Shown one piece after another: positions 19,038-27,881 of a stretch of DNA of 64,000 nucleotides (the stretch's first letter is position 1; every line of letters begins with the position of its first letter). The stretch lies in NCBI RefSeq assembly GCF_030699305.1, contig NZ_JAUYNB010000010.1, forward strand, positions 1-64,000, given 5' to 3'. Below the pieces are notes generated by a model. That model was given only the letters and a program-made list of their open reading frames with translations, ran no database searches and was not told the DNA's origin. The DNA comes from Novosphingobium sp. Its GTDB lineage: Bacteria > Pseudomonadota > Alphaproteobacteria > Sphingomonadales > Sphingomonadaceae. The translations under genes were made by a program, and so were the position numbers.

Positions 19038-19832
19038 ATGAGCCGCCGCTTCGTCGACCTGTCGATCACCCTGTGCAACGACGTGGTCACCGATCCGCCG
19101 TTCATGAAGCCGCAGATCGATTATCAGACCCACACCGATACCCGGCCGGAACTGGAAATGTTCTTTCCGGGGGTGAAGTTCGATGAAATGCGCGGCGGTG
19201 ACGTGGGCTTTTGCGGGGCGGAGTGGGTCAGGCTGACCACGCACAGCGGCACCCACGTCGATGCGCCGTGGCATTACCACCCCCGGCAGGATGCCGGGCT
19301 GGGCAACACCCGGTCCGCCCAGACGATCGACGAAATGCCGTTGGAATGGTTTTTCCAGCGCGGGGTGAAACTGGATTTCCGCCATTTCGCGGACGGCTAT
19401 GTCGCCACCGCTGCTGATATCGAGGCTGAGCTGAGCCGGATCGGCCACACCCTTGAGCCGCTCGATATCGTCGTGGTCAACACCGCAGCTGGCAGCGCGG
19501 TCGGCCAGCCGGACTATGTCAGCCGGGGCTGCGGCGTGGGTTATGAAGGGACGATGTATATGCTGGAACGCGGCGTGCGCGTGACCGGCACCGATGCCTG
19601 GTCATGGGACGCCCCGTTCATCCATACCAAGCAGAAGTATGAAGCAACCGGCGATGCCCGGCTGATCTGGGAAGGCCACCGCGCCGGGGCCGACATCGGC
19701 TATTGCCACATCGAAAAGCTGCACAATCTGGAAGCGATCCCGTCAACCGGGTTCATGGTCAGCTGTTTCCCGCACAAGATCAAGGCTGCCAGCGCGGGCT
19801 GGACCCGCGCTGTCGCCATCTTTGACGACTGA
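19038..19832 (+). CDS. Cyclase family protein (kynurenine formamidase-like)
   Basis: A 264-residue metal-dependent hydrolase of the cyclase superfamily. The signature HSGTHVDAPWH at 69-79 supplies metal-binding His and Asp residues. YCHIEKLHNLE near residue 215 is the second conserved block. Family members hydrolyse N-formylkynurenine, cyclic amides or isatin; which of these applies cannot be decided here. The ATG follows CGGGAGAAACC. No kynurenine-pathway gene is adjacent. Confidence 0.88.
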   Translation: MSRRFVDLSITLCNDVVTDPPFMKPQIDYQTHTDTRPELEMFFPGVKFDEMRGGDVGFCGAEWVRLTTHSGTHVDAPWHYHPRQDAGLGNTRSAQTIDEMPLEWFFQRGVKLDFRHFADGYVATAADIEAELSRIGHTLEPLDIVVVNTAAGSAVGQPDYVSRGCGVGYEGTMYMLERGVRVTGTDAWSWDAPFIHTKQKYEATGDARLIWEGHRAGADIGYCHIEKLHNLEAIPSTGFMVSCFPHKIKAASAGWTRAVAIFDD

Positions 19833-19882
19833 ACCGGCTGGCTGCCGGAAGGTCCGGACGGTGAACGCCTGAGGCACGCGCC

Positions 19883-20539
19883 TTATGCGGCCAGGGCGCT
19901 GTCCGCCTCGATCCGTTCGATCGCGGCATGGATCGCGGCGGCGGCGGCCGGGACCAGATTGTGCTCGAACAGGGTCAGGTGCCGCTTCAGCGTGCGCCGG
20001 ACCGTGCCGGACCCTTCGCCGCCGGGCTCGCCCAGTTCCAGGAAGTGTTCCAGACCATAGCGCAGGATGATCGTGGCGTTGATCGCCAGATCGCGCAGCC
20101 GGTCGCGCGGCCAGTCGAGCAGGCCCGCATCGGCCAGTGCGGCCAGGTGCGCCTCGATCTGTTCGAACGTCCGCTCCAGCCATTGCGGCGCGTTGGCGCT
20201 GACCAGCGCAGCACTTTCGCCGTAACCGCGCTGGTCGCGGTAGAGGAAGCGGAAGGCGCGAAACTCGGCCATCAGCGCGCGCAGCAACGCGCCGTAACTG
20301 GCGACCGGATCAGCCCCGGGGCGCAAGGCCAGCCGCGCCTCGATCTCATGCGCGAAACGCTCTCCCAGTGCATCGAGCAGCGCGGCGCGGGTCTTGAAAT
20401 GATACCACAGGTTGCCTTCGGCCATGCCCAGATGCGCCGCCAGCGCGGCGGTCGTCACCTGGGCATAGCCGTGGGCATTGAACAACCGCCGCGCCTGTTC
20501 GACGATGCGCGCTTTCGTTCCTGTGGTTCTGGCCTTCAT
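19883..20539 (-). CDS. TetR family transcriptional regulator
   Basis: A 218-residue regulator with an N-terminal TetR helix-turn-helix (about residues 10-60; ARIVEQARRLFNAHGYAQVT, then TAALAAHLGMAEGNLWYHFK) and a helical ligand domain. Its ATG overlaps the stop of the P450 gene (ATGA), so it is made from the same transcript and is probably an autoregulated repressor of that operon. The ligand may be the P450 substrate or product, which is inference. It converges on the cyclase gene with a 50-base gap. Confidence 0.9.
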   Translation of the reverse strand: MKARTTGTKARIVEQARRLFNAHGYAQVTTAALAAHLGMAEGNLWYHFKTRAALLDALGERFAHEIEARLALRPGADPVASYGALLRALMAEFRAFRFLYRDQRGYGESAALVSANAPQWLERTFEQIEAHLAALADAGLLDWPRDRLRDLAINATIILRYGLEHFLELGEPGGEGSGTVRRTLKRHLTLFEHNLVPAAAAAIHAAIERIEADSALAA

Positions 20540-21789
20540 CAGTAGCGCGATAGTTCAACCTGCATCGACTTGTAACCATGTACGAAGCAGGCTGGCACGC
20601 GCGTCGGTTCACCGATCACGTTAACGCGCAGGCGCCGCTTCGCCAATTCCTCCAGCAGCGTGCACAGCTGGAGTTCTGCAACCCGGGCACCCACACAGCG
20701 GTGGATTCCGTACCCGAAGGACAAGTGGCGGCGCGCGTTTTCGCGGTCCACCTTGATCGCGTCGGCGTCCTTGAAGACGCTCTCGTCGCGATTGGCCGAA
20801 AGATACCACAGCACGACCTTGTCGCCCTTTTTCATGGCGACGCCGTCCACTTCGGTATCTTCCAGCACCGTCCGGCGCATGTGCGCCAGCGGGGTCTGCC
20901 AACGCACCAGTTCCTGGACCGCGTTGGGGATCAGGTCCGGGTTCGCCTCAAGCTTTGCGCGTTCATCGGGGAACTGCGACAGGCCATAGGCGAACGCCGA
21001 CATCGAATTGCGGGTGGTATCGTTGCCGCCCACGATCAGCAGGATCAGGTTGCCCATGAATTCCTGCTCGCTCATGTGGTTCATCGCATCCGAGCGCAGC
21101 ATGACCGAGATCAGGTCCTTGCCCGGATTGGCGGCCTTTTCCTGCCACAGCGCGGCGAAAGCGGCACCCATTTCGCCCAGCGCGGCATTGCGGCGGGCGT
21201 GATCCTCCGGCGATTTCATCAGTTCGACGTCGCCGCCCATGTCGGACCAGTAGGTCAGCTTGTGGCGCTGGTCCCACGGGAAGTCGAACAGCCGGGCCAG
21301 CATGCCCGTGGTCAGTTCGATCGAAACGCGCTCCACCCAGTCGAACGCTTCGCCGACGGGCAGCGCATCGAGCACTTGCGCGGTGCGCTGCTGCACTTCG
21401 GCTTTCAGCGCAGCGACTTCGCTCGGCCCGAACGACGGGGCGATGGTGCGGCGCTGCGCGGTGTGTTCGGGCGGGTCCATCGCAATGAACATCGGCATCC
21501 GCATCTCGCCCTGGGCCGGCTTCTCCACGTCCCCCGCGATCGAGATGCCGCCATATTCCCAGCTGGAAGAGAAAATCCTGGGCAGCGCCTCGATATGCAC
21601 GATCGGCTTGTGCGTGCTGACCGACCAATAGGGGCCAAAACCGGATTCCGGAACGAACTGGATCGGCGCTTCGGCGCGCAGGCGGCGGAACAGGTCCTGC
21701 CAGCGGTCCTCGGCATAGAGTTCAGCGCGGCTGACGTCGATCGGGGCAAGCGGCGCAACACTGCGCGCCAGAGTAGCGGCTTCGGTCAT
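20539..21789 (-). CDS. Cytochrome P450, CYP153-like
   Basis: A 416-residue soluble bacterial P450. The I-helix motif GGNDTTRNS is at 254-262, ExxR at 293-296 (ELVR), the PERF-like region RRHLSFGYG, and the heme ligand Cys365 in FGYGIHRCVG. FIAMDPPEHTAQRR and VRWQTPLAHMRRT resemble CYP153 alkane omega-hydroxylases, which oxidise terminal carbons of alkanes or alicyclics. The family call is from memory of motif style and needs a tree. Ferredoxin and ferredoxin-reductase partners are not in this neighbourhood. It is co-transcribed with a downstream TetR gene through a 4-base overlap. Confidence 0.88.
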   Translation of the reverse strand: MTEAATLARSVAPLAPIDVSRAELYAEDRWQDLFRRLRAEAPIQFVPESGFGPYWSVSTHKPIVHIEALPRIFSSSWEYGGISIAGDVEKPAQGEMRMPMFIAMDPPEHTAQRRTIAPSFGPSEVAALKAEVQQRTAQVLDALPVGEAFDWVERVSIELTTGMLARLFDFPWDQRHKLTYWSDMGGDVELMKSPEDHARRNAALGEMGAAFAALWQEKAANPGKDLISVMLRSDAMNHMSEQEFMGNLILLIVGGNDTTRNSMSAFAYGLSQFPDERAKLEANPDLIPNAVQELVRWQTPLAHMRRTVLEDTEVDGVAMKKGDKVVLWYLSANRDESVFKDADAIKVDRENARRHLSFGYGIHRCVGARVAELQLCTLLEELAKRRLRVNVIGEPTRVPACFVHGYKSMQVELSRY

Positions 21790-21881
21790 GGCAATCCTCT
21801 CCCGGCAGCGCTTGTTGCGCCTTTTAGGGTATGGACCCTAATTCGCCGGAATGGCCTGACGAGTCAAGCGCCCAAACGCAA

Positions 21882-21911
21882 ATCGCCGCCCGATCGAAAC
21901 CGGGCGGCGAT
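21882..21911 (-). terminator. Hairpin downstream of the 138-residue exported protein gene
   Basis: The stem atcgccgcccg (21882-21892) pairs with cgggcggcgat (21901-21911) around an 8-base loop. It lies 24 bases past the stop of the 138-residue gene and before the P450 gene on the same strand. The downstream T-run is weak, so its efficiency as an intrinsic terminator is uncertain. Confidence 0.6.
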
Positions 21912-21934
21912 CCGTCGCTGTGCGCTGTTCGGTA

Positions 21935-22351
21935 TCAGTTGGCCGTGGCGACTTTCGGAGCCTTCTTGTAAGGCACGAAATCACCCAGGTTGATGAACCC
22001 GGTGGGGAAATGGCCGGAGCGATCCACGGTGTGGACGATGTCCAGGCGGCACAACTGGCTGCCAAAAGTCCTGGTCACCATGATATCGTCCGAATCGAGC
22101 TGATCGATGTTCTCGGGGCGGTTGACGTAAAGCGTGCCGCCGCTGCGGAACACGATCCCGACTTTGTCCAGCACGGTCATGTCCCGCGAATCGTAGGTGC
22201 TGATGCAGCTGACCGGCTTACCGGGCTCACGCCCGTCGAGCATCTTGTCGAGCCGCTCCTGCGGGGTCAGCTTCGGCTTGGCCGAAACCGCCGAAGCGCC
22301 GCCCGCCAGCAACGCTGCCGACGCGAGAGCGAGTGCAATCCTGCGCATCAT
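21935..22351 (-). CDS. Exported protein of unknown function
   Basis: A 138-residue protein with a cleavable signal peptide (MMRRIALALASAALLAGGAS, cleavage likely near ASAVSA-KP). The mature part holds two cysteines (PVSCIS and SQLCRL) that could form a disulfide. It contains the conserved-looking segment GREPGKPVSCISTYDSRDM. I recognise the style of a sphingomonad-conserved periplasmic hypothetical but no characterised domain. The start at 22351 has a GAAGGAGACAGG ribosome-binding site; the in-frame ATG 21 bases upstream has none. A hairpin follows the stop. Confidence 0.8.
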   Translation of the reverse strand: MMRRIALALASAALLAGGASAVSAKPKLTPQERLDKMLDGREPGKPVSCISTYDSRDMTVLDKVGIVFRSGGTLYVNRPENIDQLDSDDIMVTRTFGSQLCRLDIVHTVDRSGHFPTGFINLGDFVPYKKAPKVATAN

Positions 22352-22431
22352 CCTGTCTCCTTCTCTCAACACTGGGTTGAGAATAGCACGGTTGTCTGAA
22401 CGCTGGCTGACGGATTCTGGAGCCGGGCCGA

Positions 22432-23850
22432 TCAGCCCGTGCCGCCGACCGTCAATCCCGCCACCAGCAACGTCGGCTGGCCGACCCCGGCCGGCACGCT
22501 CTGCCCGCCCTTGCCGCAGACGCCGACGCCTTCGTCCAGCGCCATGTCGTTGCCGATCCCCTGCACGCGGGTCAGCACGGTCGGACCGTCCCCGATCAGC
22601 GTTGCGCCCTTGATCGGCGCGCCGAGCTTGCCGTTCTCGACCAGATAGGCCTCGGTGCAGCTGAACACGAACTTGCCCGACACGATATCAACCTGCCCGC
22701 CGCCAAAGCTCTTGGCGAAAATCCCGGACTTCATCCGGCTGAGCAGATCGGCGGGATCGTCGTTCCCGCCCTTCATGAAGGTATTGGTCATGCGCGGCAT
22801 CGGCGCGTGGGCATAACTTTCGCGCCGTCCATTGCCGGTCGGGGCCACGCCCATCAGCCGCGCGTTGAGCCGGTCCTGCATGTACCCTTTCAGGATGCCG
22901 TCCTCGATCAGCACGGTTTCCTGCGTGGGGGTGCCTTCATCGTCGATAGAGAGCGAGCCGCGCCGCGCCGCAATCGAGCCATCGTCGACCACGGTGACCC
23001 CCGGTGCGCCAACGCGCTCACCGATCCGGCCAGAGAACGCCGACGTACCCTTGCGGTTGAAATCGCCTTCCAGCCCGTGGCCGATCGCTTCGTGCAGCAG
23101 CACGCCGGGCCAGCCGGGGCCAAGCAGCACGGTCATCTCGCCCGCCGGGGCGGCGACGCTGTCCAGGTTGGTCAGCGCCTGCGCCAGTGCGGTGTCGATC
23201 GCGCGGTTCCAGGTTTCGGGCGCGAACAGATCGTCATAGAGCCGCCGTCCGCCGATCCCGAAGCTGCCAGTTTCGCGCCGCCCGTTCTGTTCGGCCACGA
23301 TGGACACATTCAGCCGCACCAGCGGACGCACATCGGTCGCGACAAACCCGTCGGCGCGGACAATTTCGACCACCGACCAACTCGCCGAAAGGCTGGCCGA
23401 CACTTGCGCCACGCGCGGATCGCGGGCGCGCGCGGCTGCGTCGATGGTTTCCAGCAGCGCGACTTTCCGCGCGAACGGGATCAGGTCCAGCGGCGAGGCA
23501 TCGGTATAGAGGTGGCGGTTGCTCTGGCGCGGCGGCGGGGCCGGCTGGCCCTTGGCCGGATCGAGCAGTTGCAGCGTTTCACCCGCACGGCGGATCGCGG
23601 CGGCGCTGATCTCGTTGGCGTGGGCAAACCCGGTCATCTCGCCCGACACGCCGCGCAGGCCAAAGCCCGCGTCGCGCGAATAATCGGCTGTTTTCAGCCG
23701 CCCGTCATCGAACGCGAACGTTTCTGCCGCGATGAATTGCAGGTAGAGTTCGCCATCATCGCAGCGCGCCAGCGTATCGCGGGCAATCGCCTGCGCCTCG
23801 GCGGGATCGAGTTGGCGGTAAAGGAGCGAGCGGGGATCGGCAGTGGTCAT
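22432..23850 (-). CDS. tldD: Metalloprotease TldD
   Basis: A 472-residue protein of the TldD/PmbA family, with the zinc-binding HExxxH motif as HEAIGHGLEGD at 253-263 and the expected C-terminal beta domain (GTSAFSGRIGERVG, MPRMTNTFM). With TldE (PmbA) it forms a heterodimeric protease that degrades unfolded peptides and matures some modified peptides such as microcin B17; it also affects CcdA stability. TldD carries the metal site. The partner tldE is not in this window. The start is supported by length and by the conserved N-terminal region. Confidence 0.93.
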   Translation of the reverse strand: MTTADPRSLLYRQLDPAEAQAIARDTLARCDDGELYLQFIAAETFAFDDGRLKTADYSRDAGFGLRGVSGEMTGFAHANEISAAAIRRAGETLQLLDPAKGQPAPPPRQSNRHLYTDASPLDLIPFARKVALLETIDAAARARDPRVAQVSASLSASWSVVEIVRADGFVATDVRPLVRLNVSIVAEQNGRRETGSFGIGGRRLYDDLFAPETWNRAIDTALAQALTNLDSVAAPAGEMTVLLGPGWPGVLLHEAIGHGLEGDFNRKGTSAFSGRIGERVGAPGVTVVDDGSIAARRGSLSIDDEGTPTQETVLIEDGILKGYMQDRLNARLMGVAPTGNGRRESYAHAPMPRMTNTFMKGGNDDPADLLSRMKSGIFAKSFGGGQVDIVSGKFVFSCTEAYLVENGKLGAPIKGATLIGDGPTVLTRVQGIGNDMALDEGVGVCGKGGQSVPAGVGQPTLLVAGLTVGGTG

Positions 23851-23922
23851 GCCCCAGATATAGGGGCTGAACGGGGAAGCGCCAGAGTGGGGAGAGAATG
23901 GCCAGTTCCGGCCGGTCCCAAA

Positions 23923-24120
23923 TCAGGCGGCGGACTGATCGGCCGGGCCGCCCTTCAGCACGAAGCGGCGGTCGCAATAGCCGCAATCAACGTAACCCTT
24001 TTCGTCGATCTCAAGGTAAACGCGCGGGTGGCCCAGAGCGGAACCGCCGCGGATGTCGCTGGCGCCGTCGCAGGAAACGCGGGTGGTGGCGGTGAATACG
24101 GTGTCGGGCTGCGTGCTCAT
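23923..24120 (-). CDS. Zinc-finger (CHCC, NDUFS6-like) small protein
   Basis: A 65-residue protein with Cys17, His31, Cys46 and Cys49, in the context [20 protein letters not shown] then GYCDRRFVL. This matches the zf-CHCC domain related to the NDUFS6 accessory subunit of complex I, which binds one zinc. Alphaproteobacteria carry it as a stand-alone protein; a role in complex I is plausible but not shown by context. An in-frame upstream extension overlaps the DUF4402 gene antisense-free region in another frame and was not used. It lies between tldD and the DUF4402 gene on the same strand. Confidence 0.85.
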   Translation of the reverse strand: MSTQPDTVFTATTRVSCDGASDIRGGSALGHPRVYLEIDEKGYVDCGYCDRRFVLKGGPADQSAA

Positions 24121-24158
24121 GGTGCTGCCACTAACAGGCTGCGGCGGGCTTTTCCAGC

Positions 24159-24779
24159 CTACTGATACTGGACGGTGACGGTAATCGAACCATTGTAGAT
24201 CCCCGGCAACTGGTTGGCGTTGACGTTCAGCCGCCCGCCGATCTTCAGCGTGTAGATCCCGGTGGGCGAGGTAATCGTATAGCGCTGGTTGCCGTTGCCC
24301 TGGGTCAGGCCCACCCCCTGCCCGTTGGCGTTGGGGTTGCCCGAAAAGCTGATGGTCGAATCGTTTGACAGGAACACCTGATCCAGCACCATCGTCTGGC
24401 CCGGCCCGGTCAGGCTGATCACGCTGTCCAGACTGATGCGCGCGCGCATGTTCCTGGTACCCATGCCCGCAAAGATTGCCTGGCGGCAGGTGCCGACTTC
24501 CAGGATCGGTCCGGTTACGGTGCAGGCGCCGGTTGCGCCGTTGATCGTCACAGTGCCCGGCTGGGGCCGCGCGACGATCCGGCCAAAGCTCATGTCCTGG
24601 ACCTTGATGATGCTCGATGGGGCAACCACGACGGCCTGTGTGGTCGCGGTCGCGCTGGAAACTTCGTTGGCCTGGACCGGAGCGCTGAAGGCCAGCGCCA
24701 GCACCGCACAAATCGCGCGTCCGGCGTGTCGCGGCACAGCGCCGCGCTCAAGGAACCCCCAGGTCATCACAGCCTGCAT
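24159..24779 (-). CDS. DUF4402 domain-containing exported protein
   Basis: A 206-residue protein with a signal peptide near residues 20-38 ([19 protein letters not shown]) and a DUF4402 domain over most of the rest ([20 protein letters not shown]; beta-rich; ending [16 protein letters not shown]). DUF4402 proteins are surface or periplasmic beta-sandwich proteins in sphingomonads, suspected to be pilin- or spore-coat-U-like subunits. No chaperone or usher gene is adjacent. Met5 (24767) is an equally likely start. The two cysteines (GACTV and GTCRQ) may form a disulfide. Confidence 0.85.
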   Translation of the reverse strand: MQAVMTWGFLERGAVPRHAGRAICAVLALAFSAPVQANEVSSATATTQAVVVAPSSIIKVQDMSFGRIVARPQPGTVTINGATGACTVTGPILEVGTCRQAIFAGMGTRNMRARISLDSVISLTGPGQTMVLDQVFLSNDSTISFSGNPNANGQGVGLTQGNGNQRYTITSPTGIYTLKIGGRLNVNANQLPGIYNGSITVTVQYQ

Positions 24780-24897
24780 AGTTTCCAGCCGTGAAGGGTT
24801 GCTGCAACAGCATGGTTAACGGCGCGGTAACCGCCGCCGTTCAGCACCGGGTTGCGGGGTCTTTACGCGGCGCGATTCCTGCCGCAAGAGCGCAGGC

Positions 24898-25845
24898 ATG
24901 GACACTCCCGCCGCTATCCGTATCCGTGACGTCGTAAAGCGCTATGCCCCCGCCGGAAATACCGAGGCGAAGCTGGCCTTGCGCGGGGTCAGTTTCGATG
25001 TGCCGCAAGGGCAGATCTTCGGCCTGCTCGGCCCCAACGGCGCGGGCAAGTCGACGCTGATCAACATCCTGGCCGGGCTGGTGATGAAGACCAGCGGCAG
25101 CGCGGAAATCTGGGGTTTCGACATCGACGCCGACAGCCGCAACGCCAAGCGGTCGATCGGGATCGTGCCGCAGGAAATCGTGTTCGATCCGTTCTTCACC
25201 CCGTTCGAGGTGCTGGAGAATCAGGCTGGTCTCTATGGCGTACCCAAGGCCGCGCGGCGCAGTCTGGAATTGCTGGCCGAAGTGCATTTGTCGGACAAGG
25301 CCAATGCCTATGCCCGCACCCTGTCAGGCGGGATGAAGCGCCGCCTGCTGATCGCCAAGGCGATGGTCCATTCGCCGCCCGTGCTGGTGCTGGACGAGCC
25401 GACCGCCGGGGTCGACGTGGAGCTGCGCCGCCAGCTGTGGGAGCTGGTGGGTGACCTGAACGCCGCCGGGGTAACCGTGGTGCTGACCACGCACTATCTG
25501 GAAGAAGCGGAACAGCTGTGCGACCGGATCGCGATCATCAACCACGGCCAGCTGATCGCCAACAAGCCGACCCGTGAACTGGTCGACATGGCCCGCGAAA
25601 AAATCGTGGTGCTGACGATGGACCGCGATCTGGCCGACTTCCCCAGCCACCCCTCCTTCGTTAAGTGCGAGAAGACCGGCGAGCGGACGATCGAGGTTAC
25701 CTACGACAAGGATCGCACCAACGCTGGTGAGGTGCTGGCGCAGATTCAGGCCCAGGGGCTGGCAATCGTCGACGTCACCACCCGCGAAGCCGATCTGGAA
25801 GACGTGTTCGTCAGTCTGACGAGCGGTCAGTCGGCGGATCACTGA
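24898..25845 (+). CDS. ABC transporter ATP-binding protein (ABC-2 type)
   Basis: A 315-residue ATPase with Walker A GPNGAGKST at 45-53, signature LSGGMKRRLLIAKAM, Walker B VLVLDEPTAGVD and the H-loop in VVLTTHYLEEAEQL. The C-terminal 80 residues follow the DrrA-type pattern. It would energise export of a drug, lipid or polysaccharide, but no permease gene follows: the next gene is short and on the opposite strand. The partner must be elsewhere, or this locus has lost it. The start codon is preceded by a weak site (CAAGAGCGCAGGC). Confidence 0.92.
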   Translation: MDTPAAIRIRDVVKRYAPAGNTEAKLALRGVSFDVPQGQIFGLLGPNGAGKSTLINILAGLVMKTSGSAEIWGFDIDADSRNAKRSIGIVPQEIVFDPFFTPFEVLENQAGLYGVPKAARRSLELLAEVHLSDKANAYARTLSGGMKRRLLIAKAMVHSPPVLVLDEPTAGVDVELRRQLWELVGDLNAAGVTVVLTTHYLEEAEQLCDRIAIINHGQLIANKPTRELVDMAREKIVVLTMDRDLADFPSHPSFVKCEKTGERTIEVTYDKDRTNAGEVLAQIQAQGLAIVDVTTREADLEDVFVSLTSGQSADH

Positions 25846-26035
25846 CCACTGAATGGTCAAACGGCGTGTCGGGCGGCAGGCGCGGTTCGGCCTTGCGCCA
25901 CAGGCCCTTGCTTTCGCGTTCGACCAGCTTGCCGCAGAACCGGCACGTGCTGCGATAGCTCCAGCCATCCCAGTGAACCTGATCCCGCACGGGCTGGTGG
26001 CGGTTGAATAAGCATAGCGGTAATTCGATACGCAT
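25811..26035 (-). CDS. Small Cys/Trp-rich protein of unknown function
   Basis: A 74-residue candidate starting MRIELPLCLFNRHQPVRDQV. It has a CRFCGK motif plus an upstream Cys and His (C8, H13), so a small zinc ribbon is possible. Its last 35 bases overlap the 3' end of the ABC ATPase gene on the other strand, making the two convergent and overlapping. The ribosome-binding site is weak. The motif spacing and absence of low-complexity sequence support real coding, but it could be a chance frame. Confidence 0.55.
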   Translation of the reverse strand: MRIELPLCLFNRHQPVRDQVHWDGWSYRSTCRFCGKLVERESKGLWRKAEPRLPPDTPFDHSVVSDPPTDRSSD

Positions 26036-26210
26036 TGCAGAGGCTTTCCCATGGGTAGGACAGGAATGGAATGGACGTGCGACCCACTGCATTCCGGCAG
26101 CAGCCTCGTGCTACCAGATCAATTTGACACTACGGTATATGGTGCAGTGCAGCAAATGGATTTCTTGCTGACGGCTTGCAGCGCGGCACTTCGGCAGGCA
26201 CAGACGGGCG

Positions 26211-27812
26211 ATGACAACTGCTCTTTACAGTGACCACGCTGCGCATGATGTGATCATCGTTGGTTCGGGTGCGGCCGGGTTGACGGCGGCGCTGGCGCTG
26301 GCGGATCGGCTGAAGGTGCTGGTGCTGGCCAAGGGCGCGCTGACCGGCGGATCAACCGCGTGGGCGCAAGGCGGCATCGCCGCCGTGCTGGACGCGGGCG
26401 ACACGTTCGAAAATCATATCCGCGACACGATGATCGCGGGCGCAGGCCTGAACCGGCAGGAAACGGTCGAATTCGTGATCGAGCGCGCGCCCCACGCGAT
26501 CGAGCGGCTGGTCCAGCTGGGCGTGCCGTTCAACACCGAAGGCCAGGCGCTGCACCTGACGCGCGAAGGCGGACATTCGCACCGCCGGATTGTCCATGTC
26601 GACGATGCCACCGGCTGGGCAGTGCAATCGGCGCTGGTCAGGGCGGCCGAAGCCCATCCCAACATCACCCTGCTGCCGGGCCGCGCCTGCATCGACCTGA
26701 TCACCGGGCGGCATGAGGCGCGCTATTCCGGATCGGGCCGGGTCTGGGGCGTCTATGCGCTGGACGAGGCAACCGGCACGGTCGAGGCGCATACCGCCCG
26801 CGCGACGATCCTGGCCACCGGCGGCGCGGGCCGGGTCTATCAGTTCAGCACCGCCCCGCGCGGCGCGACCGGGGACGGGATCGCGATGGCCTGGCGCGCA
26901 GGCGCGCGGGTCGGCAACATGGAAATGATGCAGTTCCACCCGACCTGCCTTTACAACCTCGACGTCAAGAATTTCCTGATCACCGAAGCCGTGCGCGGCG
27001 AAGGCGGGCGCCTGCTCAACCCGCGCACCGGCCACCGCTATATGCCGGACTATGACGAGCGCGCCGAACTCGCCCCGCGCGACATCGTGGCCCGCGCCAA
27101 CGACGCGGAAATCAAGCGCGACGGGCTGGATTTCGTCCACCTCGACATCAGCCACATGCCGCCGGAATTTGTCCGCGAGCATTTCCCGACGATCCACGAA
27201 AAGCTGCTGGGGCTGGGCATCGACATGACCCGCCAGCCGATCCCGGTGGTCCCCGCGCAGCATTACACCTGCGGCGGGATCGTGATCGATCTGGCGGGCC
27301 GGACCGACCTGCCGGGGCTGTATGCGGCGGGGGAATGCACCGAAAGCGGGCTGCACGGCGCGAACCGCCTCGCCTCCAACTCGCTGCTTGAATGCTTCGT
27401 CTTCGGCGAAGCTGCGGCAGCGGACATTCTGGCCCGCTGGGACAGCTTCGATGTCCCCCCGCCAGTCCGCGCGTGGGATGCCAGCCGCGTCACCGATTCC
27501 GACGAGGAAGTGATCATCAAGCAGAACTGGACCGAAATCCGCCGGTTCATGTGGAACTACGTCGGGATTGTGCGCACCACCAAGCGGCTGGAACGCGCGG
27601 CGCACCGGATCAAGCTGCTGATGGAGGAAGTGGACGATTATTACGGCCACTTCCGCGTATCGACCGACCTGATCGAACTGCGCAACCTGCTGCAATGCGC
27701 CGATCTGATCGTGCGGTCCGCGCTGACCCGCAAGGAAAGCCGGGGCCTGCACTATACGCTGGACTATCCGGATCTGCTGCCCGAGCCAAAAGACACGGTG
27801 CTGGTGCCGTGA
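26211..27812 (+). CDS. nadB: L-aspartate oxidase
   Basis: A 533-residue flavoprotein. The FAD motif is IIVGSGAAGLTAALALADRL near residue 16, followed by GGSTAWAQGGIAAVLD and EGGHSHRRIVHVDDATGWAV, and the C-terminal ANRLASNSLLECFVFG block. It oxidises L-aspartate to iminoaspartate, the first step of de novo NAD synthesis, using fumarate or oxygen. The length and HxxR-type motifs favour NadB over succinate dehydrogenase SdhA. nadA and nadC are not adjacent. The upstream gap (26036-26210) contains TTGACA near 26124 as a possible -35 element. Confidence 0.93.
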   Translation: MTTALYSDHAAHDVIIVGSGAAGLTAALALADRLKVLVLAKGALTGGSTAWAQGGIAAVLDAGDTFENHIRDTMIAGAGLNRQETVEFVIERAPHAIERLVQLGVPFNTEGQALHLTREGGHSHRRIVHVDDATGWAVQSALVRAAEAHPNITLLPGRACIDLITGRHEARYSGSGRVWGVYALDEATGTVEAHTARATILATGGAGRVYQFSTAPRGATGDGIAMAWRAGARVGNMEMMQFHPTCLYNLDVKNFLITEAVRGEGGRLLNPRTGHRYMPDYDERAELAPRDIVARANDAEIKRDGLDFVHLDISHMPPEFVREHFPTIHEKLLGLGIDMTRQPIPVVPAQHYTCGGIVIDLAGRTDLPGLYAAGECTESGLHGANRLASNSLLECFVFGEAAAADILARWDSFDVPPPVRAWDASRVTDSDEEVIIKQNWTEIRRFMWNYVGIVRTTKRLERAAHRIKLLMEEVDDYYGHFRVSTDLIELRNLLQCADLIVRSALTRKESRGLHYTLDYPDLLPEPKDTVLVP

Positions 27813-27881
27813 TCCGCCAACCCAAAGTTCATATTGTGACATGAAACTGCAACAATTCGGCGGCTACGGCTGGGCCAAGCC

